Positions 32,706 to 45,600 of a DNA stretch of 64,000 bases are shown here, piece after piece. This DNA is from Plantago major. Taxonomy: Eukaryota > Streptophyta > Magnoliopsida > Lamiales > Plantaginaceae. Numbering within the stretch: position 1 is the first letter of the stretch; every line of letters begins with the position of its first letter. The stretch is taken from NCBI GenBank assembly GCA_026545765.1, contig CM048841.1, forward strand, positions 93,577,352 through 93,641,351, read 5' to 3'. Under the pieces are notes generated by a model. That model did no database searches, was not told the origin of the DNA, and saw only the letters and a list, made by a program, of their open reading frames with translations. Position numbers and translations under genes: made by a program.

Positions 32706-33674
32706 ATTACGTGGTTCGGCTTAAACAAGCCTACATCCACGGGAAAACAAGCACGAATTTTATTGATTATAATTGTATGATTACAAGCTTTCAATCAACG
32801 AAAACGATCAAGCTCAATCGACTATCTCTAATCTTCTATCCTCAACAATTTACAGAAGAATCAAGAGAACAATTGCGCAAAGGAACAAGATGAAACTGAG
32901 TTACAAACTGAGAAAACAACTGAAATCGATCAATCTATCCTATAGTGATGATAACTGCCTGGTTACTTGAAGAACAAAAGATCAGAATGAAAACAGAAGA
33001 AGAATGCGTATTGATGCTCTGTTTTCTATTTTTTTCCCTCTTCTTCTAACAACCATAACTGACGCTTCAACCTCAGCCCTCCATCATCCTTGATATGATC
33101 CTGACCATCCATCAGTTAGTTACTCAATTTGAGCTACAATTCTAACAATCTCCACCTTAGCTCAAACTCCATAGCTCTTCTCTCCCTTTACTGTTCTTTA
33201 CTCGGTAGAACACACAACCATTCAAGCTCCCTTCAGGCTAGAGCATGCCTCACTACATCTGTTGACACAACAGCTATGCAGAATTCATCCAAAAGACTTC
33301 CTTGTGAACATAGAAATTACGTTCCTTTCTCGCTCATGTGGCCAAGTCCACATATTTGCATCGTTCTTGATGTTCGATGTCATATACAATCCACCTTGCT
33401 TTTTTACCTAGAGCTAGCACCGTAGCTCCTTTCTTAATTTCCCAAGCACCACCGATGAAGGTCGTAATGAGCCCCTCATCATCCAGTTGTCCCATGGAAT
33501 GTAGATTTCTCTCTAGTTCAGGAATGTGCTTGACATCACGCAACTTCATCACAGTAGTACCATTCAGTGTTTGAATTCGAACATCATCGATATGTAAAGG
33601 CGCATCATCTCCTAGATAAACCTTGCCAAAATCACCAGAAGTATTGATGTGACAATGAAATGTGCGATATAGCA
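32706..33674 (-). mobile_element. Old Copia element, 3' part (LTR, 3' tail and a protease fragment)
   Basis: On the minus strand, 33674-33334 encodes Copia protease-to-integrase linker sequence (SGDFGKVYLGDD, then VKHIPELERNLHSMGQ). A frame change then reads GLGHMSEKG, the start of the integrase zinc finger. Integrase, RT and RNase H are deleted. The sequence resumes in the 3' tail (GAGGCATGCTCTAGCCTGAA, close to that of the nested Copia) and the purine tract CTAAGGTGGAGA. The LTR follows, starting TGTTAGAATTGTAGC at 33147 and running to 32706, where it is cut by the edge of the inverted duplication. The missing gag end of this copy lies at 51194-51690, beyond two later insertions. Confidence 0.75.
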
Positions 33675-33779
33675 TGCTTTTAGACCCTCGTTTTTTGCCT
33701 TAGATGCAATATTTGTATCGTTTATGGTCAATTACCAACTTTGCGTGTTTTCTGTAGGTCATGATCGCGTTTTTTGAGG
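33675..33779 (+). repeat. Probable solo LTR, left fragment
   Basis: Starts TGCTTTTAGACCCTCG and is cut at 33780 by the Sirevirus insertion (target AATTG). It continues at 49934-51193. Together they give about 1.36 kb. Confidence 0.5.
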
Positions 33780-33784
33780 AATTG

Positions 33785-35507
33785 TGTTGGTCCAGATAAC
33801 GGCAAAGTAAAAGACTAGAGGGGGGGGGGGGAGTGAATAGTCTTTTTAAAACTTTTGTCGATAAAAACTATTTCTCAGATATCTGAGTAGATATCTGATA
33901 CTTAGAATCAGAGCGCGGAAGACTTAATATAGATAAGTGCAGAAACAGTTAAAGTGTGTGTGTGTGTGTGTTGCTGAAATGTAAATACAGAAAGGTAAAT
34001 AACACAGCAAGTATAGTGGTATCTGGAGGTGGCGTAATCCTCCAACTAATCCACTTCGGTCTTCCAGAGACCTAGAATTCACTAGAATAGATAATTGAGT
34101 TCTCCTTAAAAAAAATCCTATTCTAAGATTCCTTTAAACAAATGGTTCCCAACCAAATGTTCCCCCTGAGTTGTTCCCCGGCTTTCACAGCCAAGTACTT
34201 CCTGTACTCAGAAACCTTTTTGAGTTATTCCCTAGCTTCCCAAGCTAAATACTTCCTATACTCAATAACCTTGGAGTTATTCCTTAGTTTACCAAATCAA
34301 GTACTTCCTATACTCCGGTAACCTTGGAGTTATTCCCTGATTTTTCAAACTAAGTACTTCCTGTACTCCACGCCAGTTATGGTGTTGGTTTTGGTTTGAG
34401 TTGTCAGATGAGCTTCTTTAATAACTTATTCAGTTATTCAGATAGCTCTGTGAATCAAGTATACTTAATACACTTTTCAATGTATGGTATCTTGTTCTTT
34501 TTACCGACCCAAGTCTTAGATAAATGTTCAAGAGAATGAATCTCAGATACTTGATCTTTCGTTTCAACTCTTTCATAGATAGCTATGCTTGTTTAGGATC
34601 AGGACACTTAGAACTTCAGTGTTACTCAAGATCAAAAGCTTTGGTCGCAACAGAAAGCTTTGAGGATAAGTAAGTTGCTTTGAGAGAGTAAGGTGTTCAG
34701 CTTTTTGTTCAAGGTGTGTCTCTTCAAGCAGTCTAAGTGTTGATATTTATAGATGAATTTGAGTGCCGTTTGAATAGTATCCGTTAGGCTCAAATTCAAA
34801 CTATTGATATCTGTGTATAATCTTTATGTGAGTTTTGTCTTCTTCTTCGAATTGCCGCTTTTATTCGCACATCTCGTCCGTGCATTAAATGCATTGTACT
34901 ATACTTTTGTCTCAGAGTGTCAATAATCTGTCTGTATCGTAGACTAGTGTTATCTGATTCTTTGCACGTCCTTATCTTCAATCTTCAGATACCACTTTTA
35001 TTGAAACAACTTTGTTTGCAATATATATATTTCTTTTTCAGAAATGTGGTTAAAGCTCAAGGTATCTGAGAATAGATATCTGTGGACACTTTCCTTGTTT
35101 TCAGATAGGTCTTTTATTTCTCAGATATCTCTTGTGACACAGTTTGTTTAAAACCATTCGTGTCTTCAAGATATCTGGCTAAGGTATCTGAAAAACAGTT
35201 TCAGTAATCTTGTGCAGTTTCTTCAAGTCTTCAATGTCGTTGAGCTTGTTCTGCTTGGATGTCTTCTTCTTGGTCTTCTCTCCATAAAATAAAAATGACA
35301 TTTTGAGACCTAACATCCTATACAAGATTAGCTAGACTATCATACTTAGTGAGTTTCCCCTTTTACAATGTTCAAGTGAACCAAGAGTACTAATCACCTT
35401 TATGAGACTAAGATAAGTCATCATGTTGCTGATTAAAATCTAAACAGATATTTCTAACAAAATATCTAATAAATTTCCTAACAAATTTCCCAAGAAATTT
35501 CCCAACA
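33785..35507 (-). repeat. 3' LTR of the Sirevirus-like element
   Basis: 1,723 bp, containing a G homopolymer at about 33819-33832, a GT run near 33955-33971 and several copies of a TTATTCC(C)T...AAGTACTTCCT...TACTC unit (34190-34370). Confidence 0.88.
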
Positions 35508-35895
35508 AATTTCCCCCTTTTTGATCAGTCAACGATGACTATCTTACCTATTACAAATCTGGATGAGTGAGCAATCCAACACTTAATCTTTTCTTAAGAT
35601 CTTCAATTTAATAAATTAAGTGCAGAAAGTAAACATCAACCAAATCACAAGGTGTGATCTTTGCTGACAAGTTATCTTCTATAGAATACTATCTGAGAGT
35701 AAGTTCTTCAGATAAGTTATAAAGAGAGATTACATATAACTTCAATACATAGAACAAGTTTGGCTCAGTCAGCAAAAATACAAAAACTACATAGTAAATT
35801 CGGACAACAGGAGTAACCAAGCTCCAAGTAAACATCCTAATAAACTAGTCTTCAAGTCTTCAATCTCTTCAAGTCTTCAACAGTATTTCTGTGGA

Positions 35896-38800
35896 TCAGT
35901 CTGCAAATTTCCTATCTCCAAACCTTTTGATATCATCAGAATAATCATAGAGAAGTGTTCTGACGATCATCTCAGTGTCTCTGGCAAATCCACAGACCTC
36001 TTTATAGGTTTTGGTAGGATTTTTCTTGACAAAATGTTTGACCCACAGATACTTTCCCCACTTCCAGGCATGCTCTATTCTGATATCTGAAAGCTTGAAG
36101 TATTCGTAGATAATCCTCAGATATCTGATGTCACCCTTGTATTGATCTTCAGTTAGATAGAACGATTCATAGGGTTCTACAGCGAGTCTTGCTCTTGTGC
36201 CTGTTCCTGTGATATTCAGAATTCTGTGCACATCATCTGGCTTTCCATATGGACATTCATCAGAGAGGTCCTTTCTCATGGCTTCAGTTCTCTTGACAAC
36301 TTCAAAATCCAACCAGGCTTTAATGTGATTGGTGTTGATCAAGGTTGGCTTATCTTTTCTCCATGCCATAAGTTGTTTATGGATTGGTTCTGGAAATCTT
36401 GAATTTACCAATAGATGCTTAAGTTCCAGAATCCAATAGCCATTTTTCTGATTGATGCACCTGTAGACAGAGGAATCATTGTCATACTTCACATACTCTA
36501 TTTTGGCTTCTTCTGGCCTGAGTGGAAGTTGACTTTGTCTTTGCTCAGCTCTCAGTCTGTTCCTTCTTTGTCTTGAATTCTCTTTGGGGTTGTTGCTTGA
36601 AGAACCACCCTGGATAGACTTGGTAATTCGGAGAGGTGTTTTAGTCGCTAGGGGCTTTGCGACTATGGGCTCGATTAGGCTTTCAATTTTCCTTTTTACG
36701 TGAAGAGGAGCTTCATCTTCATCGCTTCCTCATCATCATCAAGATTAGATCTTGTGAGAGTTTTACCTTCTTCATTGCCTGTGGACTTGATTTGACCTTC
36801 TTCTTCTTGGAAGATTCATCAATCCTTTAACTTGTCTTCTCCTTGGAGCCTTGGTACTCCTTGGAGGTTTCGTACATGGCCCTTGTTATCATTTTAGTTC
36901 CTTCAGTAGGTTTCTGGAAAACAGCAACTATTTGCAAAGCAGCTTGGCTTGAGGAGGGTTCATTGATTCTGAGTGGTGGCTGGGAAGTTTTCATGTTTCT
37001 TCTTCCTTTCTGAGCCGCACCAGCTCTAGATTTCTTCTTGTTTTCTTCTCCTTCTTCCCATTCCCCCTGACTTTGAGGTCCAGATTTGTACACTCTTTCC
37101 CCCTTAGTCATTGTTGGCTGACTCAGTCTCATAAAGGAATCTGAGAGAGAGTTAAAGTGCCCTTGTAAATAATTATAGGCAGTGACCAACTTCTGAAGTT
37201 CGGCTTTGAGCTCCTGATTTTGCTTGATAAGTCCATTATCCTTATCAGTGAGCTCTGCCAATGGGCCTAGGATGTCATCTGCTTTTCCAGCAGTGTAACT
37301 TGCCTCTTGGAAAGCTTTTCCAGCTAAAGACGCATCATCGTCCCTTACCATTCCCAGATCTTTCTAAGCAATGACTATGCTAGTTGTTCTCTGAGTGATG
37401 AGCTCAGTGAACTTTCTCATTTCAGAGGGGACGGAGGCAATTACTTCCTTGTTCTGTGAAGACATCTCCTTGTTCAGATGTGTCAGTACTTGACATCTGT
37501 TCATGTATTCATGGGAGTGGACGTTTGGCAGTTTGCTGAATATTGTAGGAGCAATCAGCTTCCTTTTCAAGTGAGAAACCGCCAGATGTTCATTGCGGTG
37601 CTCTGCCAAAGTCTTGTCTTCTTCATCATCTGAGTAATCAGCCCAATGATCTTCATCCTCTTGGACATTCTCATCGATTGTGTCGAGTCCAGCAACCATT
37701 TTAGAGATTGGTTTCTTCCCTTTCTGGGAGGAGGATGGTACATCTTTTGAAGATGATGCAGCCTTAGCATCATGCTTGACTTCAGATACTTCTTCAGTAT
37801 CGAGTTCTTTGGTGATATCATGCACAACATCCCGTAGCTCTTTAACCTCAGAGTAAGCAATCATTTCTTGTAAGTATTGATCTTGTAGTTGATCAAGCTT
37901 GTCTCTGGATTTAGCTATTTGATCTTCCAGTTGAAGATGGAGCTGTTGTTCTTCTTCCAACAGTTGTCTGAGTTGAGCAGATCTGGTTTAAGTGTTTAAT
38001 ATTTTCTGATTGGTTTCTTCAGAAAGCTCAACTACTTGTTCAGTAGTAACTGGGTGTTGGTTAGAAGATGGATGAGTAGATTTCTGAGGAGATGGAGATG
38101 GAGATTTCTGTGAAGTCTTCTCAGTGTGCTTTTCAGTAGCAGAGGCATCATTTCTTAGCGAAATTCCTCCGGTCCACAGTGCGGCATCATCATCATCCTT
38201 TTGTGCATGTCATCCTTTTGGTGATGGTCAGTGGGAGGTTCATCGAAGTCATTTTCGTTTATCTCTTCCTCCTCATCATCTTCAGATACAAGATTGATCA
38301 CTTCAGGAATAGTGATCTTCTGCCCATTAACCTCTTCTTGTTCAGAAGGTATAAATTGCAGAGTTTGGGGCAGGACTGGCTTAAATGCCATTTGTAATCT
38401 TGTCTGACCATCTGCCTATTCAAAGGCTTGTATCAAACTGTGCGCCACTTCTCTGGAGAAATCCTTATGCAATAGAGTCGAATCGTGTAATTGCTCAAGA
38501 GGGAACATTGCATGGATGTATGTCTCCAAGTCAAGAGCTCGTGCTCGTCTGTTTGGTTGATCTGTGATTCTCAATATTTCAGAGAGATCAGAGCATCTTA
38601 ACCTTTGCCATTTCTTGAAGCATTTAATGTGCTTTGGCAAGGTGTGAGCTTTGAAGAAGGGAAGTAGGTCCCTTGTCTCAACATTGGGAGCCTGCTCGGC
38701 GCTTGTTTGAGCCTGAAAGAAAGAGTTTTGAGTGAGCTTCAAAACTTTTATAGATATCTGAGGAAAAGTGTAGTTTAGTTTCTGAGTTACCTGAGCAAGT

Positions 38801-41452
38801 ACTTCAGGCTCAGAGACTTGTTCTACTGAGACAATTGGTGTCTCAGATATCTTGTTGTGAGGCGGAGACTTGGAAGTCTGGTCCTCATCAACCTTTCTTT
38901 CTTGAACCTGAGAATTAACATTATCACAATACTTAGGAAATTTTATCAAGAAAACTTTAAGTGACAAGTCAGATATCTGAGAGGTCAATTACCTTCATGG
39001 GAGGCTCAGATACTTGTCTCTCAGAGACTTGTGCAGTCTCTGGAACCTTTTCTTGTGATGAAGGCCGTGATGCCTCATCAATTTCCATAGGTGCAGGGGA
39101 TGTCGCAAATCTGTCCCCTTGCACTTCTACTTCTGAGTGAGCCTGTGAGTAGAAAGCATTGAATAATTTAGAGAAGAGTTTAGTTAACCCAAGGTGAAGA
39201 ATATTTATCATTGATTTTCATATACCTTCATACTGGAAGGCTCAATGATCTGTTCTTCAGAAACCTTGTCGGTTTCTGGGTTTTCTTCTGGCATTTCTGC
39301 CTTATCTTCCTCTTTCTCAGTTGGAGCCTGTTAGAAACATTTATTTTAATGATTAAGCACATAAACTCAGAACTGAAGAAGTGTTATCTTAAGAATCAAT
39401 TATTACCCGTGGCACAGGCTCAGATATCTTAAGAGGCGAGGTTGAGGGAACCTCCTTCTCAGTTTCTGAGGTAAGCTTTTCAGCTTCCTCTTGTTTTTGT
39501 GTTTCTAACTCAGCCTGTAACAAAGAAATTTCATGAGTAACAAGATGTATAAGCATAAATTTTTTCACAAGATAAGAGTTAAACCGGTCAGCTACTTGAG
39601 TAGTTTCAGGCAGTTTCTTTGCTTGAAGTTTCTGGTACTTCACACCTTTCCAGAGTATGCAACTCAGTTGCCTCCCCTGGTTGATCATTCTGAGTAGATG
39701 TCTCAATTTGATCCCTCTCATTGAGTTGGGGAACCTGCTCTTTTGCAGGATTTTCTTCAGCATACTGCATTGCTGGTAATTCGAAATGGAGTTCTTTTAC
39801 CATTTCATCAACCACTTGTGGCTGTTGTGGTTGTTGTGTTTGTGGTTGTTGTGGTTGTCAGGAAGTAGAGGATTGGTCAGTAGAATGTTCTTCCAGATTT
39901 TTAGATGTGGCATTTCCATCAGCATCTGCCAACACTAAAATACCACTCATCAGGGCTTTTTGAAGTTGTGCGTAAGAAACGTTCCCTGATGATGTGTTTG
40001 CACCAACAACCTTTGCTATAGTTTCAGCAACCTGTGGTGTAGGTTCTTCTTCAGAAATCTTATCACAAGTTACTGTTTCAGTAACCTTAGCCCTCTTTGT
40101 TCTTTCTAGGACTTGAGAGATGACTAGTTCATCATCTTCATCGTTAGAGCTCTCATCAGCATTGGGAACTGATTGGTCCATTACTCCTGCGGTTTCTGCA
40201 GATAGGGCTTGGTGTTTTTCACCACTTTTGGCAGCATTTATGAGTTCATCAGCAAGGCTTTCTGCATTAGTCGCAACATTTCTGAAAGCACTTTCCCTTG
40301 CTGAGTCTACTTGTTCAGTAGTTGATAACTCTTTTGCAGCATTGATGATTTCATCTGCCTTTATCAGTTCATCGACAATGCCTGCAGATATCTGAGAATC
40401 GACAACCTCTTTGGGTGTGTCTTCTAATTTGCCAGCAGACTTCTTTCTTGAAGTTCTAGGCTTGTTGGTCGCAACCTTTTCTTCAGATACCTTTTCAGAC
40501 TTTCGCTTCTTAGAACCTTTCTGTGATCCAGTAACCTTTTTCATCAAGTTTGTATACTCATATTTGTAGAGTAGGTTACTGTTGGCTATTTCTGCCGTCT
40601 CTCTGAGCTCAATGCCAAGCTTCTCCAGCAAGTAGCATATCTTCAGACCATAGCCTATTGTGGCCTTTGGCTCAGCTAGTCCTTTGGCAATCTTAGGATC
40701 GAAGCCTTGAATTTTCTTCACAAACTTCATGAAGGTGTATTTTCCCCAGTTAAAAGGGTTTTCCAGCCTTTTGTCTTGTTGATTCAGCAAGAACATCATG
40801 ATCCATCGTTCTTGGCTTATCTGGTCAGCACCTCCTTGTAGACCATCAAAGCATCTGTGAAGAATGCAAGCCAAGACATCCAAAGGAACCATCGATGTCC
40901 GGTTCGGATGTCGCAAGCTTGAACTTCGGTGGTGTATCCGATTTTCAAGATCACACACGCCATCAGTCTGCTTCTTTAACACCTTCAAGGAGTTCATCAT
41001 CCTTGGTGTTTATTTCAAAATCCTTTCCAAGATTTTGAAACTCAAACAACTTCTGAAAGTTGTTAAGTCGAAGGATTTCCTTTCCTTGATCGAGGTTTTG
41101 ATGACACTATTTCAGTGCCTTCAGAAACACAGGAAATAATCTTGGAGTTGTTGTAGAATTCCAACACATCGAGTGATGAAATTCCACTAGGGCGAGCAGA
41201 TAGAAAGCCCTTGATTTGTGCCTTTTCAAGCATGTCAAGAATTAGCTTTCTGTCGGCTTGGTTCTCTATTCCAGCCGTGAGGTATTCCTCAACCATGGCA
41301 CCACCCCAAATAATTCTGTGATTTGAAGTCCAATGGTCAGGATTAAAATCTCCTACCAATCGGTTGTTCACAATAACCAACTCTGGTGCTTGCTTTTCAG
41401 CAGTACCAGTGGAGGATTGAGATTTCAGTTTGGTTGAACTTTTAGGGGCCAT
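35896..41452 (-). pseudogene. Env-like third ORF of the Sirevirus-like element, with introns
   Basis: Coding stretches follow one another on the minus strand for 5.5 kb. First is an N-terminal part from the ATG at 41450-41452 (MAPKSSTKLKSQ), which is frame-shifted near 41080. Next is a long acidic, Ser/Glu-rich part (41000-39596). Four micro-exons and a following long exon come next (39514 to about 38155). Coiled-coil-rich parts follow (37960-36827), then a terminal domain with aromatic-rich HAWKWGKYLWVKHF (36492-35896). The section ERWIMMFLLNQQ...NPFNWGKYTF near 40790-40720 and the terminal domain share the motif W-G-K-Y. Breaks seen include a TGA at 39858, a TAG at 38416, a stop at about 37960, a TAG at 37364 and a few frameshifts. 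The function of such ORFs is unknown. No signal peptide or clear membrane segment was seen, so env-like describes position only. Confidence 0.7.
38713..39595 (-). other. Array of phase-0 micro-exons and 78-85-bp introns within the third ORF
   Basis: Five introns with consensus borders: 39595-39515 (GTAGCT...TTACAG, 81 bp), 39406-39328 (GTAATA...TAACAG, 79 bp), 39225-39143 (GTATAT...TCACAG, 83 bp), 38992-38908 (GTAATT...TCTCAG, 85 bp) and 38790-38713 (GTAACT...TTTCAG, 78 bp). The exons between are 39514-39407 (108 bp), 39327-39226 (102 bp), 39142-38993 (150 bp) and 38907-38791 (117 bp). Each is an exact multiple of three, starts with a whole codon (GCT or GTT) and has no stop. The encoded segments end alike (ISEPVPR, IIEPSSMK, VSEPPMK, VSEPEVLAQ), so they look like duplicated exons. 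Confidence 0.7.
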
Positions 41453-42239
41453 CTCTTTATATAGTGTAGGGATTTGAAATTGGTGTTTGAAAGAGATTTG
41501 ATTCAGTAATTCTTTGCAGAAAAACTTAATCTTGATTTGCAGAGATTGTAGAAGTTTTGCAGAGAATCAAGAGAAGGATTTGCTATTTTTGTGCAAGATG
41601 AGTTTTCGGATTAGGCAAAAGTGATTTCCTATGCCAAAATCCTATATATATAGCAGTTGAATCTCAATAGACAAATACATACAAATTGATTTTGTGTGTA
41701 CGTATCTGTGATTTGCAAGCAGGCGTGAGCAAAAGCTAGTTTTGCATTATATGCTTAGTGGGCCATGTCTGAATTTTAACAGTCCACTATTTACTGTGAA
41801 TTAATTTCCACCATACAGATCAATCGCTTAATTTCATCAAGGGTCATCATTGCTTCTTCAGCAATGATCACAATCAACAAGTGTAATTGTGCCCATTTAA
41901 TGAATTTTGGCTCATAGCTTTCTGAATCACGTTTTTGTATGACCAAGAACACTGTTTGCATCTGAATCTGTCTTATACTTAGGATTTTTCCAAGTTTTTC
42001 ATCAAGATAGAAATAATGCGAGTTTCAAGAGAGCAGTTGACTGCAGATAGTTATACTATTCTCTTTTGTGTTCCCTGTGTATAGAGTGATTCAGATATCT
42101 GAGTTCCCGTCTCAGAGATCTTGAGCTATCTTTTTGCTTTTTAGCCTTTTTGACTTCTGGATACCCTTCCAGATTTCTCTTTTCTCTTCTCTGGATGCCC
42201 GTTCCAGATACCTCTTCTCTGGATGCCCGTTCCAGATAC

Positions 42240-45200
42240 CTGAACTCTTTCAGTTCATTGGTAGTTCCATTAGTCCAAGACTATGTCTTAAGGCTAAGAA
42301 TCTACTTTCTTGTAGTGGCTTAGTGAATATATCTGCAAGTTGGTCTTCAGTGCCAATCTTGAGTATCTCTATATTGCCCTTTTCAACGTGGTCTCTGATG
42401 AAGTGATGTCTAACATCAATGTGCTTTGTTCTGGCATGAAATTTAGGATTTTGTGTAATCGCAATAGCACTTGTGTTGTCACAGAAAATGGGAGTTTTCT
42501 TCTCATCGAGTCCATAGTCTTTAAGTTGTTGTTGTATCCACAGAATTTGTGTTGCACAACAACCAGCAGCAATATATTCACCGTGGTAGAAGTTGCAATT
42601 GAGTTTTGCTTCTTGCTAAACCATGAGATAAGTCTAGTACCCGTAAACCCAAGTTCACGAGGTGCTTTTCCTATCAGCGTTGATCCAAAGATAATCAGCG
42701 TTTGAGTACCCAGCTAGACTCAATCCGCTTTCTTTAGGATACCACAATCCTACATCTACTGTACCCTTTACATACCTTAATATTTTCATAGCAATGTTGT
42801 AGTGTGTTTGCATTGGATTTGTCTGAAATCTAGCACATACTCCAACGACGTATTGAATATCAGGTCTACTAGGTAAAGTAGTGAACCTATCAATTTCCTA
42901 TACTTATGTTCTTCAACACTCTTATCTGATTCAGTATAGGTCATTTTGGTTCCAATGCTCATAGGTATCTTAGCATTCTTTTCAGAAGGCTTAAGATTGA
43001 ATTTTGTGAGCATATCTTTTGCATAATTTGTTTGACTAATGAATATTCCATCATGAGTTGCTTGACTTGCAATCCTAGAAAATAATTCATTTCTCCCATC
43101 ATGCTCATCTCAAACTTGCTTTTCATGAAATTTGCAAAGTCATTACAAAGTTGCTTGTCCTTAGATCCAAATATGATGTCATCAACATATACTTGAACTA
43201 AGAGTAGTTTCCCGTCATGATTTAAGGTAAATAAAGTTTTATCAACTTCACCTTTCTTGAAACCATTTTCCAGAAGGTACTTGGCCAAGGTGTCATACCA
43301 TGCTCTTGGAGCCTGTTTCAGTCCATACAGAGCTTTCTGTAGTTTATAGACCATTCTACTTTCTGAGGAAACTTCAAAGCCAGGTGGTTGCTCAACATAA
43401 ACTTCTTCTGCAAGTTCACCGTTTAAGAATGCACTTTTGACATCCATCTGATAAACTTTGAAATCTTTATGAGCTGCAAAGGCTAGAAAGAGTCTTATTG
43501 CATCCAATCTGGCAACCGGTGCATATGACTCGTCAAAATCTAAGCCTTCAGTCTGGGTAAATCCCTTGGAAACCAATCTTGCTTTGTTTCTGGTTATTTC
43601 ACCAGATTCATTCATCTTGTTTCTGAAAACCCATTTAGTTCCAATCACACATATTCCTTCTATAAATGGAACTAGTTTCCAGACTTTGTTTCTCTCAAAT
43701 TGATCCAACTCTTCTTGCATTGCAGAGATCCAGTCTTGGTCTCCTAATGCTTCTTCTATATTTTTAGGTTCAATATTCGAGATGAAACATCCAAAGAGAG
43801 AATTAGCATTTTCAGCTATTTCTCTCCTAGTCCTAACACTTGATTAATTGGTCCAATTACATCCTTTGCAGGATGATCTTTGATCCATCTCATCATAGGT
43901 TTAGTGCTAGTAGGATCAATATCCAAGTGATTTGAATGTGAATCACTAAGATTATGATTTGATGCTTTTTCAGTATCTGAGATATCTGACACATGGGAAA
44001 TGTCATGGATATCTGACACTTTTTCAGTGTTAGAGATATCTGGAACTTTCATTTCAGCAGTCTCATTTTCAGATACCTCTTCATGATGAAGGTTCTCAGT
44101 AACCTGTTCCATTTCTGGAAAACTCATAGGAAATTCCTCATCATGTCTGTGAGTCATCTTGTTGTTACTAGGCATATCAAGCTTTTCTACGTCAGAGTCA
44201 TCCTCACTTTCCATAATGATGTTTCTCCTTTCTGAGGATTCTTCTTTAGAATCCCTCAGTAATAGTTCTTTGAACCTTCCTGAGAGTTCATCATTAGGAG
44301 GTGTTTTCTTATTTCCTTCATAGAATACAACATGAATTGATTCTTCAATTTTCTTTGATCTTTTGTTGTAAACTCTGTAGGCTTTGCTATTTGTGGAATA
44401 GCCAAGAAATACACCTTTATCTGCCTTTGGTTGAAATGTTCTCAGATAATCTTTCCCATTGTTTAGAACAAAACATTTACAACCAAATACTCTCAGATGT
44501 TTGATATTAGGGGGCCTACCAACCAAGATTTCATAGGGGGTCTTGTCATGGTGTTTGTTTATCAAACATACATTCGAGTGTAGCAAGTCGTGTTTACTGA
44601 CTTCAACCCAATAAATTTCACTTATTTCGGTGTCGCCTAGCATTGTCCTTGCGGCTTCTTTAAGGGTTCTGCTTTTTCTCGCAACACCATTTTGTTGAGG
44701 TGTTCTTACAGAGGAAAGTTGGTGTTGTATACCTTTGCAGGTACAAAACTCCTTTATGTACTGGTTGACAAACTCAGTACCATGGTCTGTTCTGATTGCA
44801 GATACCTTGTCATTTTTCATGACTTCAAGCTTTTTCAGCAAGTTTGGTATCTCCACCGGCATCGATTTGTGTTTCGTAAAGACAACCCAAGTGAATCTTG
44901 AGAAGTCATCTACAACAACGGACCATACTTACTTCTTTCCCCGCATAACTAGTTACAGATGATTCAAAAAGATCCATGTGTAATAGTTGCAGTGGTCTAA
45001 CACTAGAGTGTCTGATTTTGGACTTGAAAGAGATCTTAGATTGTTTCCCCATCTGACAGGCAGAACAGATACCATCCTTTCTGAAAGATCATCTGGGAAG
45101 GCCAACCACTAACTCTTTCTTGGCAAGTCTGTTCAGAGTCTTGAAGTTCAAGTGACTCATTCTTTTGTGCCATAACCAGTGCTCTTCTGTGTGACCAGAT

Positions 45201-45600
45201 TGACTCACCATGAGACATTCTTTAGTTGTGGCAGATGCCCAATCGGCAATATAAAGACCGCTCACCGACCAACTAAGACCACCGCTTTGACTCATTGTCA
45301 ATTAGTTTGCAGTATTTAGCTTTGAATTTTATAGTAAAACCCTTGTCTGCAAACTGGCTCATGCTAAATAGATTATATTTCAAATCCTTAACATGTAATA
45401 CGTCAGTGATTGTTAAAGTCCACAATTTGACGTTGCCAAATCCCAGAGAGGGATTTAATTCTCCTCCAGCAAATCTGATATCTGGTCCTGTGTTGCAAGC
45501 TTTGTAATCGACTAGATTTGCTTTGTCTCCTGTCATGTGCTTTCCGCATCCACTATCAAATAGCCATTGTGCTTTAGTCCAGGAAGCATTCTGCACACAA
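42240..45600 (-). pseudogene. Sirevirus-like pol: protease, integrase, RT, RNase H
   Basis: In order on the minus strand: protease (WLFDSGCGKHMTGD, 45560-45520), and the integrase zinc finger (LWHKRMSHLNFKTLNRLAKK, 45190-45110). The integrase core follows with RTDHGTEF and PQQNGVARK, where the usual Glu of VAERKNR has become Lys (44790-44690). RT carries the active site [10 protein letters not shown] (about 43200) and the block [20 protein letters not shown]. RNase H fragments end with FCDNTSAIAI and TKHIDVRHHFIRDHV (42480-42380) and ADIFTKPL. At least six frame changes separate these blocks. The mutated integrase Glu alone would block integration. Confidence 0.88.
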
